The position numbers and the translations under genes are program-made. Source: Cochliopodium minus (taxonomy: Eukaryota; Discosea; Himatismenida; Cochliopodiidae). From it: a stretch of DNA of 21,105 nucleotides. The DNA is taken from contig JAMYWO010000001.1 in assembly GCA_024220525.1 (NCBI GenBank), positions 569,086-590,190 of the forward strand, in the 5' to 3' direction. The notes beneath the pieces were generated by a model that made no database searches, had not been told where the DNA came from, and saw nothing but the letters and a program-made list of their open reading frames with translations. Below, piece by piece: positions 8,024-18,009 of the stretch (position 1 is its first letter; the number at the start of each line of letters is the position of its first letter).

Positions 8024-9686
8024 TCAATTTAATAAATCGTCCATGCTGAAAGAATAATTTTTGTAAGTTCTTTGTATGTAGTTTTCTATGGAATTTCTCC
8101 CAAAAAGATTTTTGGTGATAGTGACTTTCATGCTGTAAGCAAAACAGACAACCATGAAATAGTCGTTGGAAGGAATGGAGTCGTACTTCCATCCTAAAAA
8201 ATAAATAATAAAATACTTTTAAAAAAATAAATAAAAAATAAAAAATAAAAAATAAAAAATAAAAAATTTGAAATAAAAAATTTGAAATAAAAAATAAAAA
8301 AATATAAAAAATAAAAAATAAAAATAAAAAAATTTTATGCCTTTCCAATCACCATTCAACAAGAATCCTATTTTTTTGTCATTTATTTAAATTTTTTTCA
8401 TTTGTCATTATTTTACCCATCTTTACTTTTCCTTTATCAGTGAAATAAAGTATGAAAGACACTTTGTCACCTTTTTCCCACGTGATAAATTTATCAGTGA
8501 AAGGAATTTGTCCCTCTCCAACATACTCTTGTTAATAAAAATAAAAGAAGAATTAAAAACTAATAAAAATAGAATTTAAAAAAAAAATTCTTTTTACCAT
8601 AAGCATTTCTAATTTTTTGAAGAAAAGATATTTTTTTTTTGAAGAATTAACACCTTTTTGAAAATTTTGTACCCCACAACCCAACAAGTTTTTTCCGCAT
8701 TTATACCTAGTTCGATTTAAAAAAAAAAATTTAAAAAATTATTAATTTAAAAAATGAAATTATAAAACAAAAAAGTAGAAAAATTAAATTTAATTTAATC
8801 AACAAATATTAAAATAAAATAAAAAATGAAAAAAATAATGGTGGAAAATGAAAAACATTTACATTTATCCACAACAGTCTCGGAAGTACAAATCCCCTTT
8901 AAAAATTTTATTTTTGAATTTGATTTATAATTTTATTATTTATTTTAACAGTTAATTTTTAAATTTTACAAAATAGATGAAATGCAAACACAAAAGATCG
9001 GTTGAAATTTCCACAAAATGAATACCCTTTGACATTTTTTTGTTACCCAAAATAGAGTTCCAACTTGTCAATAAAAATAAAAAATAAAAAATAAAAAATA
9101 AAATTAAAAATAAAATTTAAAATTAATTTTTTTACCTGTTTATAACATTGACTCCTGTTTCCACACTCTTTCCGTTTTCTGTTACATTTATAGAAGGACC
9201 TTTTCTGTTTTCATCAAAAAGCAAATCATGGTTATGTTTGTAGAAGAGGAGATATTTGTTTAATTCCCTCTCATATAAATCCAGATCATTTAATTGATTT
9301 ATATATTCTTCAATGTAGTTCATATCTTTCAATGAAATTTCATCTGTATCTGATATATTTCTCAAAATTAAATTTCTCCATATAATATTCGAATTCTCTG
9401 AAAAAAAAATAGTTCTCAGAAGATATTTATTGCATTGTGATAGGTTGTTTATCCATCTAATATCCAGATTAGTTAATATCAAACAGATTATATTCTTTGG
9501 CAATTTTTCTAGCAGAGATGATTGTTGGGATTCTTTCAATGATTCCATTAATTTCTCCTTCTTCTTATTCAATCTCTCCTTTTCAATTTTTTTATCCTTC
9601 TCCTTCTTACATGAACTAATTTCTGATGTGTTGATTTTATTTTGAGTTTCTAATGATGTTGAGGTTATTGATTTATTGTTCCCCAT
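8024..9686 (-). CDS. F-box/SPRY protein (339 aa, 8 exons, two microexons)
   Basis: Exons: 9686-9136, 9063-8970, 8896-8863, 8706-8673, 8608-8598, 8527-8417, 8367-8353, 8193-8024 (total 1020 nt). Residues 58-106 are an F-box (LLEKLPKNIICLILTNL, later WRNLIL), which would bind Skp1 in an SCF ubiquitin ligase. A basic/acidic helix precedes it. About 185-320 is SPRY-like: WNSILGNKKMSKGIHFVEI, CWVVGNAY, EGQIPFTDKFITWEKGDKV and FLLNG; it would supply substrate recognition, as in FBXO45-type proteins. The start MGNNKS fits an N-myristoylation signal. The 11-nt exon is needed to join VVG to EYVGEGQ in frame. The 15-nt exon uses a GTGATT donor; a GC donor 11 nt downstream is also in phase and would insert DWKG. 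SPRY is weaker than F-box but consistent. Confidence 0.75.
8220..8333. repeat. A/T low-complexity tract with inverted copies of the 6652 repeat
   Basis: A run of AAAAAAT units interrupted by two copies of AAAAAATTTGAAAT, the reverse complement of the 14-nt unit at 6652-6707. It lies inside the last intron of the F-box/SPRY gene. No coding signal. Confidence 0.7.
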
Positions 9687-9869
9687 TTGAATATATTTAA
9701 CCCAATCAATCTCACAATAATTTTTTATTCAATTTTTTTTTTATATTTATATTTTAAATTTTATAAATTCTGAAATTTCCTTGATATTCAATCCCAAAAA
9801 AAAATTCCTTGATTTTGTTTATTTGAATGAAATTAAACTTTTTTGTTTTATTTTTTTTTTTGTTTTTCT

Positions 9870-12511
9870 TTATTTTTGTAACATTTTTTTGAGTTGATCA
9901 TAAAATAAGGAAATGGAATACTGATCCTTCCCAGAAGTAATCTCACAAGAACCATCACTAGGAATGAAATTCTTGATGATCCTCAAAAGCTGAAGAACAG
10001 AAAAGTTCCTGGGCATGTATTTCCAAAGCTCACCAATCTTCTTGGGTTCCTCAAACTTAAAACAATAACCAACAGCCAAATGAAAGAGTTCATAATGTTC
10101 AGTGTCTTGGTTCATTCTCTTCTCCAAAATTTGAATGGCTTTGTTCCAATTATCAAAGTTGTAAAGCATAAGTTTCAAAGCATCACGCGCTCTATTGACT
10201 TTGCACATTATTTGGATGTAGGTGTCAAGTTGTTCATCGTTGGGCTTGAATCTGCTGAAGGGACTGTCTCCGATGTTGTAGGTGTTGATGTTTTGGTAGT
10301 CGTCATGATGCAAGAGGGGAGGCAAGTTGCTGAGACATCTTTCGAAAATGAAGAATTTGCTGCTTTTTTCTTCGAGGAGGGAGGAGGCGGATATTTCAGA
10401 GGAGATTTTTTCTTGGGAAGCCATATCGTTGAAAAAATTTTGCAAGTAGTCCAAAAAGACATATAATTTGTTTGGTTTGTAGATATAGAAGAGAAAAGAG
10501 AGGATGTCAAAGTAAGGAACAAAAGAGCTTGTGCTTTGTCTGTCATCGTACTTGAACTGGGTGAATAAAAGCTTTACCAAGTTGGAAGAGTTCTCCTTCG
10601 AAATGGTTCCATTTAGAACAGAATTTAGATCTAGTTGTTGAAAGAAATCATTAAATAAATTTGAGGGATTGGTGAGGTAAAGATACTCCAGTTTATCTCG
10701 AGAGATCTCTGTGACAGACTTTTTTTTTATTTCTATTTCTTTTTTAACATGGAGGTTTTCGAATTCATTGATGACAGAAAGATAATTCTTCAAGATGGGA
10801 TACAAAGATTCATTCAAAGAGGTGAACAAGTGAAAAGAGTTCTGCGCGGACAATTTCTGGTTTGATTTTTCATTGGAAAGAGGAGGATCAAATTTGAGAA
10901 GAAATTCTTCGATTTGTTTCTTGAATCTTTTTTGATAAAAACTATCTTCAGAAAGAATGGCAATAGTCAAAGAAGGGTTCGACAACAAAGGAAGCAATTC
11001 TTCACATATTTCAAGTTTACGTTGAAAATCAACATCGTTTTTATCATTGGTGGCTTCTTCCAAAAGATACTTTGCCTCCAACTTTTTGAGTCCCCACTGA
11101 GAACAAATTTTAGAAGAAAGTTGGCAAGATTTTTGTCGAGAAGCAAGCGAAACGATAGTAGGATGGATTATCTGCCAAATACCATCGTAATTGTCAATGA
11201 ATCCGAATTGGGGGAGCAAAGAGTTTTCTTTAGAAGAAGTATCAGAGAAATGTGAGCATTTCCAAAAGTTTTTGAAGTTCTTTTTGCTGTTGTTTATCAT
11301 CTTTTGATCGATCATGAATCCTGTGTTGATGTCGTAGAATTGTATGGAGTTGTTGGACTGAGACACTGCCAAAGTGTGGTAAATGAGGGTGAAATCTCTG
11401 ACTTTGTTTTGAGGAGAAAAGTCTTGAAGTCTGCAAACAGAAATCGCCAAAATTTGGTTTTTGTGGAAGGAGCAAATGGTAACTAACCCTGTAGACTCTA
11501 GCAAAACTAGCTCTTTGGTGGATTGGTTAAAGTAATAATGAAGAACATCTTCCATTTGAGATCTTTGTTTTTTGAGAGGAATTTCTTCTTCGTTTATTTT
11601 TTTCTGCTCGGTTTCTTTTCCGATGGGTGTTTTGATGTTTAATGTGTGGATTTTGCTTATAAACTCGTAAAAGATGATTTCTTTTTCGCAAACAATCCAA
11701 ACACCTTTGTTTCCAGGGAAGAAAGCAACAGGATCCTTGAAACTGGTTGTCAACACTTGGTTTATCCCCATCTCTAGCCCATTTTCGCTTGGTTTCAATG
11801 TCTTTTTGAGAAGTCTATAGTTGTTGTTATTATTATTGGAATTTTCAATCACATCTATCGAAACGAAAAAAGGGCTTGTTTCATCACACAATACGAGGTT
11901 TTGGGTTTTGGATTTGTTTATGAAAGAGATGTTGTTTTTACTGATGAATTTCCATTTGTCCTCTTTCCATATCCAACTGTATATTTCTCCATCTTCTGTC
12001 CCCACAAAGAGAAAGAGTTGTATTATTCCCTTTTCGTCTTTTAGCTTCTCTAGAAGCAGACTTGTTATTTTCTTTTCGAAGGCATCCATCATTATGGTAT
12101 GCTCTTTGTTTCCTATGTTAATTTGAACTCCTTTATGTCCATAATTATCAAATTTCTGATTTTCTTTCAATAATGACAATATTCTTTTAAGATTTTCACT
12201 TCCTATATTCTCACTATTTTTTATTTTTGAGGTTGTATATTCATATTTATCGTTATAAATGATATATATTTCAATATATTCTATTGGGATGTTCATTTTA
12301 ATTGATAGATTTACCATTTTAATGAATCAAAAATGATAAATTTCATTCTATCCTCCAATATAACTGCAAAATGTCCCGAGATATTGATGATGGAAGAGAC
12401 TTTGATATTTTCAGAAAAGGAAGTGGATAAAGAACCAATGATAGAAGATCCTCTCATAAAGAACCATGTTTTATCATTAACAGGACGATAATAAAAAAGT
12501 TCCTTTTGCAT
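9870..12511 (-). CDS. HPS6: HPS6-like BLOC-2 subunit (846 aa, 2 exons)
   Basis: Exon 1 is 12511-12315 and exon 2 is 12213-9870, with a 101-nt intron. Exon 2 also lies inside a longer frame opening at 12317, but the sequence 12314-12214 is very AT-rich and the splice TG|T joins the conserved start in phase. The N-terminal half looks like a degenerate beta-propeller (SGHFAVIL, VGTEDGEIYSW, NKGVWIVCEKEIIFYE, SNNSIQFYDINTGFMIDQK). The rest is helical. Compared from memory with human HPS6 (775 aa), the C-terminus aligns in order: YELFHLAVGY, LWKYMP, LLRIIKNFIPSDG, YDQLKKMLQ against EIFKLLLAEF, LCRLCP, LLLLRTYLPDE, LKALLEQ. In animals BLOC-2 (HPS3, HPS5, HPS6) tethers endosomal carriers bound for lysosome-related organelles. 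An asparagine run sits near 160. The match is remote, so another propeller-solenoid trafficking protein is possible. Confidence 0.55.
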
Positions 12512-12607
12512 TTTTTTTATTTTTTTTTTTTAAAGATCAAAAATAAGGAAAAAGTAAAAGAAAATTTTTTTATTCAATATCAAACATTAAAGAAAGAGAA
12601 CAAAACT

Positions 12608-13520
12608 TTATTTCAATTCATATCTACAAATAGGGCATAATTTGGAACTGTGAAACCATTTCACTACACAATCACGATGAAAATTGTGGGAACAAGGTAA
12701 AACAACGACTTTATCTCTTGAAACAAAATCATCCATGCAAATGGTACAACTTGTTTCCAATTCTTTAGATTGTCCTTTATATTCTAATCGAAAATAAATT
12801 TAATACTCAAGAATAAAGTATTGTTTATAAAGATAGTTTTTGTTGAATTATTTTTGTTGAATTATTAAATGTCAAAATTTTTTCTTTCAATTTCATCCAA
12901 ATTTAAAGAAAAAAAAATATTTTTTTATTTTTTTTTTAATGAAATTTACCAATAATCTTGAGATTTTTGATTTGGGATTCATTTGCACCCCGCGAAACAT
13001 TATTTTCATCCACTTACAAAAACACATTAATTAAATTCCCTTTTGATTAAAAAAAAAATTTTTTTTTTACACAGAAGCAGCCTCTCATATTCTTCCTCTC
13101 TATGTTGTTGATTCATTAATACAGTAAATCTATAATAAATTTCAATTATCTCTTGTGGGCTTGCATCTTGCAAGTTGATCTCGTTATCCATTGCCTCCTG
13201 CAGCTCATTTCTCATCATATCCAAATCATATTCGTTCATTTGTTGCTGCAATTGATGGGCATAATTCATATCAGATATCATTTGTTGATTGTGTATCAAT
13301 GGGATTTGTCCTTGAACATTTTGGTGTCCATTTCTATTTTTCCTTTGATATTGTTTGTAATAATATATTCCCAATGTTGATAGTATCCCTTTAAGAAGAA
13401 CAAATCAGAACATAAAATTTTTAAAGCAAGATATTCTTTGATTTGGGAAAAATTATTTCATAAAATAAAATTAATACCAATCCCTATTCCAATTCCTATC
13501 CCAATAATTGTTCTTTTCAT
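12608..13520 (-). CDS. Membrane-anchored RING-H2 E3 ubiquitin ligase (199 aa)
   Basis: Exons: 13520-13478, 13388-13071, 13012-12950, 12783-12608 (600 nt). Residues 5-25 form a glycine/isoleucine-rich hydrophobic segment after MKRT, probably a signal anchor, followed by a basic stretch (KQYQRKNRNGHQ). The middle (about 40-110) is Gln/Glu-rich and helical. Residues 154-194 are a canonical RING-H2: C154-x2-C157, C172-x-H174-x2-H177-x2-C180, then C191-x2-C194 with a conserved Trp (VVKWFH) and CPICR, typical of active E3 ligases that recruit E2 enzymes. The protein stops five residues later. Topology with the RING in the cytosol is inferred. It is tandem with the next RING gene upstream (start 187 bp from its stop). 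Confidence 0.85.
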
Positions 13521-13707
13521 TTATTCAATCAATCCTCAAATGATATTTCTTTCACTCCACCAATTTTTTTTTTTTATTTTTATCAAAAAGGATAACAAGA
13601 TGATAAAACAAATGGTATTATCTAGTTAATTGAAAAATCAAAAACACTATCTTGCATTCACTCAATTCAATCAAAAGAGGAAAGAAAATACAAATAATTT
13701 AATTTTT

Positions 13708-14403
13708 CTAAATTTTTTCAACAACTTTTCTCATACAAATTGGACAAAAATCTTTCTTTGATAACCAATCTGAAATACAAAGTTTGTGGAAAGTATGTTT
13801 ACAAGACAATGTCATTATTTCAGAAGTGAGATCTACCAAACAAATGGGACATTCTTCAACAACAACTTTTACATTATCTTCTCTATTGGGAACAATTTGG
13901 TTTGTACTCATGACAAATAATTGATTTTCTAACATTGAGATCAGTCGTTTGTATTCTTCTATTTTAAAAGAATCAATTTCTTTTTTATCTTTAAAAAAAC
14001 TTTCCAAAGTATTTATTCTGCAAAGAAGATCTTCAAAATTGTTTGTCTGTTTGTTTTCATTAAATTTTCCCAAAATCTCATTTTCATTCTTCAGTAGCTC
14101 CTTAAATTCTTTTTCATCAAGTTCAAGTATCTTTTGAATTTCCTTTATCTCATCTTCAATTTTGAAAGAATCAATTGATTTCTCTTCATGTATTGTTTAG
14201 ATAATTAAATTGGAAGAAATATTTATAAAATTTGATGAATTTAAATCAAATGAATTACCTGATATCTTCTCCAGATTGTTTATTTCTTCATTTAAATTCT
14301 TTGCAAATTGTTCATCCTCTTCTATCTGTTTAATTTTGATCAAAATGCTTTCCAATGATTCTTCCCCATCAACAAAATCTAAATTTTCGAAATTTAAACT
14401 CAT
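13708..14403 (-). CDS. Coiled-coil RING finger protein (206 aa)
   Basis: Exons are 14403-14259 and 14183-13708, joined through a GTAATT donor and a TGAAG acceptor; G|AG makes residue 49. Residues 10-150 are rich in Glu, Lys, Leu and Ile with heptad-like spacing (EEINNLEKI, EIQKILELDEKEF, INTLESFF, YKRLISMLENQL) and should form coiled coils. Residues 160-198 are a RING: C160, C163, C176, H178, H181, C184, C195, C198, with a Trp at SDWL and CPIC before a short basic tail. It is probably an E3 ubiquitin ligase that dimerises through its coil. Reading through the intron would add 20 residues after ISG and stop, so splicing is required for the RING. It is head-to-head with the SPRY gene at 14716. 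Confidence 0.8.
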
Positions 14404-14715
14404 TTAATCTTTAGATTAAACTCCTAATCAAGATTCAATTTTTTTGTATATTTTTATTTTGTTATTTTTTATTTTCTGAATCTTTTAATCATAACATTTT
14501 TATTTTTCACAAAAGATTCTTCACTTCCTCTGGTACGTTTCTCAGCACCATATTGTGAGACTCTATTTGAATTTTTTTTAAAAATGTAATTCTAACTTTG
14601 AAATCAAATCAAGAAAGTTGTGAATTTAACAAGATGTTATTATTCCAGACATTCCTAATTTTAAAAATTTTATCTTCTTTCTATTCCAACCGATTATAAA
14701 AATAAAAAAATTGAA
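14404..14715. other. Divergent intergenic region (shared promoter of RING and SPRY genes)
   Basis: 312 bp separate the two opposite start codons. The centre (about 14520-14560) is less AT-rich (ACTTCCTCTGGTACG), a composition that stands out locally and may hold regulatory sites. No ORF or RNA gene is evident. A bidirectional promoter is inferred from orientation only. Confidence 0.4.
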
Positions 14716-16228
14716 ATGGAAGAAGACAACAATACTCTAATTATTGATGAATATAGTGAAGCTGCGAACATAATAAGATCTTTCATTTCCCTTTCCCAAA
14801 TATCCAAAGCCATGGTAAGCCATATATCTTTAATAAATTAATTTTAATTTTTATTCACTATATAAAGGTCATTGGTGGATTAAATGAAGTGAGAGGAGAA
14901 AATATCTTGGAGATGGTCGAATCATCTGGAGGATCATCAAAGACCTCAGGTGTTATTAGAGGAAACAAATCAAAGAAATTGAAATATAGATGGGAGATAC
15001 CAAATTCCTTGCCTAATTCATTCATATTGTCCAATGACAATAAAAAGGTGCTTGGTAAAAATTAAATCATCACGCAAAAATATTAACTCATATAAAAATG
15101 GTTTTATAAAGCTCCCAATATATAGAACTCACATCGATTATTCTTGATAAGAAATTTCATTTAATTTCAGATATATTCAAACTTTCATAAAAATAGTTTT
15201 TAATATATAAACAAAACATTCATATGATGGTGAAATATTAAATATAAAATTCAATTCTTAAAATTGTTTTTAAAAGTTAATTCACTCTAAAAAATGTTTT
15301 TTTTCTTTTAACAGCTACTGGTTCTCATCCTTCATACCGTGTGATCACAGAATCCAACAAAATATCGAAAGGCAAAGCAGTATGGACAGTCAAAAGACAC
15401 ACCGACAATTATTTGGGTGTTGGTTTATCACATGATAAATTGGACACTTTTGATAGGTAAGTAAAAAAAACAAAAATAATGAAAATTATTTGAAATAAAT
15501 TTATTTTTTTTTTTGAATTTATTAAAAAAGCGAACATGGTAAACAAATTTTGTTATTTTCAAAATTAAACTTTAAAAAATCTTAAAAAATTTTTTTTTTC
15601 AGCATCTCGTGTTCCGGAGACTTGTGTTTATTATTACAACGGTTAAAAATTTTTTATCATAAAAAAAAAAACTATAATCAAAGCATTCTGACAGGTGCAA
15701 GCTATAACAATGGTACAAGCAACATGTAAAAAAATTTTGGATTTATTTTTTAATTATTTTAATTTCTTAAATTTTACCCTAGGTATGAAGCTTGGTAGAT
15801 TTCTCACCTAACTTCTGATAACATTATTTATTTCTCAATTTTTCTATAGGCAAGTTGGTACCAATCTTACCATCATTTTAGATATGGATCAAAGAAAAGC
15901 AGAGGTAAAATGAAAAAAAAACAATAAAAGATAAACTTTTTTTCTCTTTTATTTTCTTATTTTAATGGAATTTATTTTAATTTTAAAAGGCATTTTTTTT
16001 TGATTGTTTTTATTTTATTTAAAATTTGAAATTTTTTTATTTTTTGTTATTATTTTTTGAAAGGTTTGGTTAAACGGAAAATTAAATGCCAACTGGACCA
16101 TCAATCCGAACAACCAATGGATGAGACTCGACGCAACCCTCACTGAAAACGCCAGCGTGGAGATTGTTGAGCCAGACCAAGAAGTCCTCTCTAGATCTGA
16201 ACTCTGGAAAAGCAAAAAATTTAAATAA
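14716..16228 (+). CDS. SPRY (B30.2-like) domain protein (236 aa, 7 exons)
   Basis: Exons: 14716-14814, 14868-15054, 15315-15456, 15603-15641, 15702-15725, 15850-15904, 16064-16228 (711 nt). The first 75 residues are a helical or linker region with a Ser/Gly-rich stretch. From about residue 80 the sequence follows the SPRY pattern: FILSNDNKKVLATG, GKAVWTVKR, YLGVGLS, GDLCLLLQ-RYNNGT, VGTNLTIILDMDQRKAEVWLNG, then RLDATLTENASVEIV. SPRY domains bind short peptides on partner proteins and often sit in ubiquitin ligases. No RING, F-box or SOCS box is attached. The 24-nt exon encoding YNNGTSN is supported by phase and by the conserved x-Y-x-NG-x context. The C-terminus is lysine-rich (WKSKKFK). Confidence 0.75.
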
Positions 16229-16383
16229 AAGAATCGGCCCAATTAAAAAGATTTAATCAAAAAAAAATCAGATAAATAAAATGAGAAGAAAAGCGATTGA
16301 TAAAAAAAATAATTTTTTTTTTTTTTGTTTTTCTTTATTTTATGTAAAAAAATTTTCTCTATCTCTTTTTTTTGAACTTTTTT

Positions 16384-17323
16384 TTAGTTGCAACAAAGTC
16401 TTGCAGGTTTTCCCCTGTGGTGCATTTCTCTTATTTCTTGTATTTGAGCGCAGGGCTGAAATACCAGCGAACAAATCAGATCGCAGAAACAATTTCCCAC
16501 TATGCTGTATCGATCTCGAATCTTTCTTCTCGTGCAACAAAGCGTGCAGAAGGGTAAAAACAATACGCCTATTTAAATAATTTAAATAAATAAAAAATTT
16601 TATTCTCTGAAATTTTTATTTCAAGAAAAAATAGAAAAAAAAAAAAATTTTTGATTTGATTTTTTACATAAGAAGTCCATGCATCTTTTTATTTTTCAAT
16701 TGATAGTTCAAAGTTTATTGATAATTTTCAATTCTTTAAAATTTATTTGAAATTCTAGATTTTATTTTACCCACTATATTTTTAATATGGTTGTTAAGTT
16801 AAAAATTAAAATGGTATCAGATTCTTGATTTTAGATTCCAGATTCAATGAATTTAAAAATTTTTCTTTACATGTATTCTCTTTTTTTTGATTTTGTCATG
16901 TTAAATATTAAATTTGATACGTAAGGATGTTTCTAATTCTTTCATACCTTCCATGTACAACTCTAAAGTTAATTAAATAAGATTTAATTAGATTTACAAA
17001 TATATTCGTTAAAAAAAAATATATATATTTTTCACCCTCTTAATTTGCCTATTGTTTTGTATTTGTAGTATTAGATACCGATTTGAAATTAAGTATTTTA
17101 AATTGTTGATATGATATTTTTTTCTTACATTCAGCACACCAAAAACAAAACAAAGATAGACAACAAGTGTTACAATCTGTGCAAGGACAGCATACATTAT
17201 GTCTAAAATGGATTATTGAGAAAAATAAGAAATAAAACCATTTTTGTTTACTTCCATTCAGTATTTCCTTCAATGAATGAAGATTATCAGATTTTAAAGA
17301 ACGATGAAATTGTATTTACCCAT
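16384..17323 (-). CDS. PLAC8-family cysteine-rich protein (92 aa, 4 exons)
   Basis: Exons: 17323-17320, 17267-17252, 17202-17129, 16568-16384 (279 nt). The protein begins MGNTEWKHN and has the PLAC8/cornifelin signature: C11-C12-x-C14-x2-C17-x2-C20-C21, FCFWC (26-29), FCTLCC (38-43), RRKIRDRYSIVG (45-56), then C58, C60, C64 and CAQIQEIREM (71-80), matching the family's terminal C..CxxxQexREl. PLAC8 proteins are small, often membrane-associated, and linked to growth control, metal transport or organ size in animals and plants. Only 4 nt of coding sequence lie in the first exon (ATGG); an in-frame TAG lies upstream, so this ATG is the only start in frame. The final exon is notably less AT-rich than its surroundings. 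The last intron (560 nt) holds nothing recognisable. Its stop is 155 bp from that of the convergent SPRY gene. Confidence 0.8.
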
Positions 17324-18009
17324 ATATAAATTTCTTGTTACTATTTGAAACTAGTAAATTTTTTTTTATTTTTTTAATAAAAGGTCTCCGAAACAAAAAT
17401 TCTAATTAAAATCCATTCTTGGAGTCGGAAAAGATTTTTTCTGATTTAATGAACAATGTAAAAGTTGTGAATATCAATCTTATTTCCAATTTTGGAATGA
17501 AAACTAAAATCAAATTGTTCCTTTTAAACACAAAATAAAAGTTTCGCATCAAAAATACAAATTTTAGGAAAGATACAATTTTAGAACTTTTTAATCTTTA
17601 TCGCAATTCTTCATCAAAACACTATTGTTTTTTTAAAAAAAATATATATATCAAGTCTTTTAATTTAAACTTTTTAACTATTCACATTCTTACAAATGAA
17701 CTTTTTTACCAAATTAAAAACATTTCAATAAGAAGCTCGTTTGGCAACCCTAATCCTTTCCCTTTTAATATATTAAACTTTCCAATTATGGATTTTACAT
17801 ACGCCATCTGAACATAAGGCTTGGAAAGTGAAGTAAAACAAAAAATCATTAATCATTTATCTCAGAAAAAATCAAATTTTTTTTTATTCATTTTATTTCA
17901 CCTAAATTAATCATTGAAAATTTTGACAATTCATTTAAAAGAAGAATTCAGTTTCTTGGATCAAACAAATTGAAAGAGCCTCACAAAATATAAATTAAAA
18001 AAAAAAAAA
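17324..18009. other. Divergent intergenic region between PLAC8 and MAT2B genes, no gene seen
   Basis: 686 bp of A/T-rich DNA with long T and A runs and an AT-dinucleotide run near 17642-17650. A slightly more balanced stretch (about 17740-17830) carries no ORF and does not fold into a tRNA by eye. It should hold the promoters of both flanking genes. Confidence 0.5.

Noticed and set aside
8007-8348. 113-codon minus-strand frame at the end of the F-box/SPRY gene
   Set aside because: It reads through an intron as F/Y/L-rich low complexity and then uses a different frame from the one joined to the SPRY exons.
10080-10466. 128-codon plus-strand frame opposite the HPS6-like gene
   Set aside because: It is a shadow of the long minus-strand exon, opened by its lower AT content. 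The translation is not family-like.
10208-10546. 112-codon minus-strand frame inside the HPS6-like exon
   Set aside because: Alternative frame of the same exon, serine/threonine-rich by codon shift, with no independent support.
9870-12317. Taking 12317 as the start of the HPS6-like protein
   Set aside because: The first 34 residues of that frame are AT-rich intron-like sequence, and an upstream exon with blade-like sequence splices in phase past them.
16281-16580. 99-codon plus-strand frame across the PLAC8 terminal exon
   Set aside because: Runs through a long T tract as phenylalanines and opposes a minus-strand frame with a full PLAC8 cysteine signature.
17730-17840. Locally balanced stretch considered as a tRNA or small RNA gene
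   Set aside because: No cloverleaf, no T-loop consensus (GTTCRANNC) and no box elements could be found by eye.
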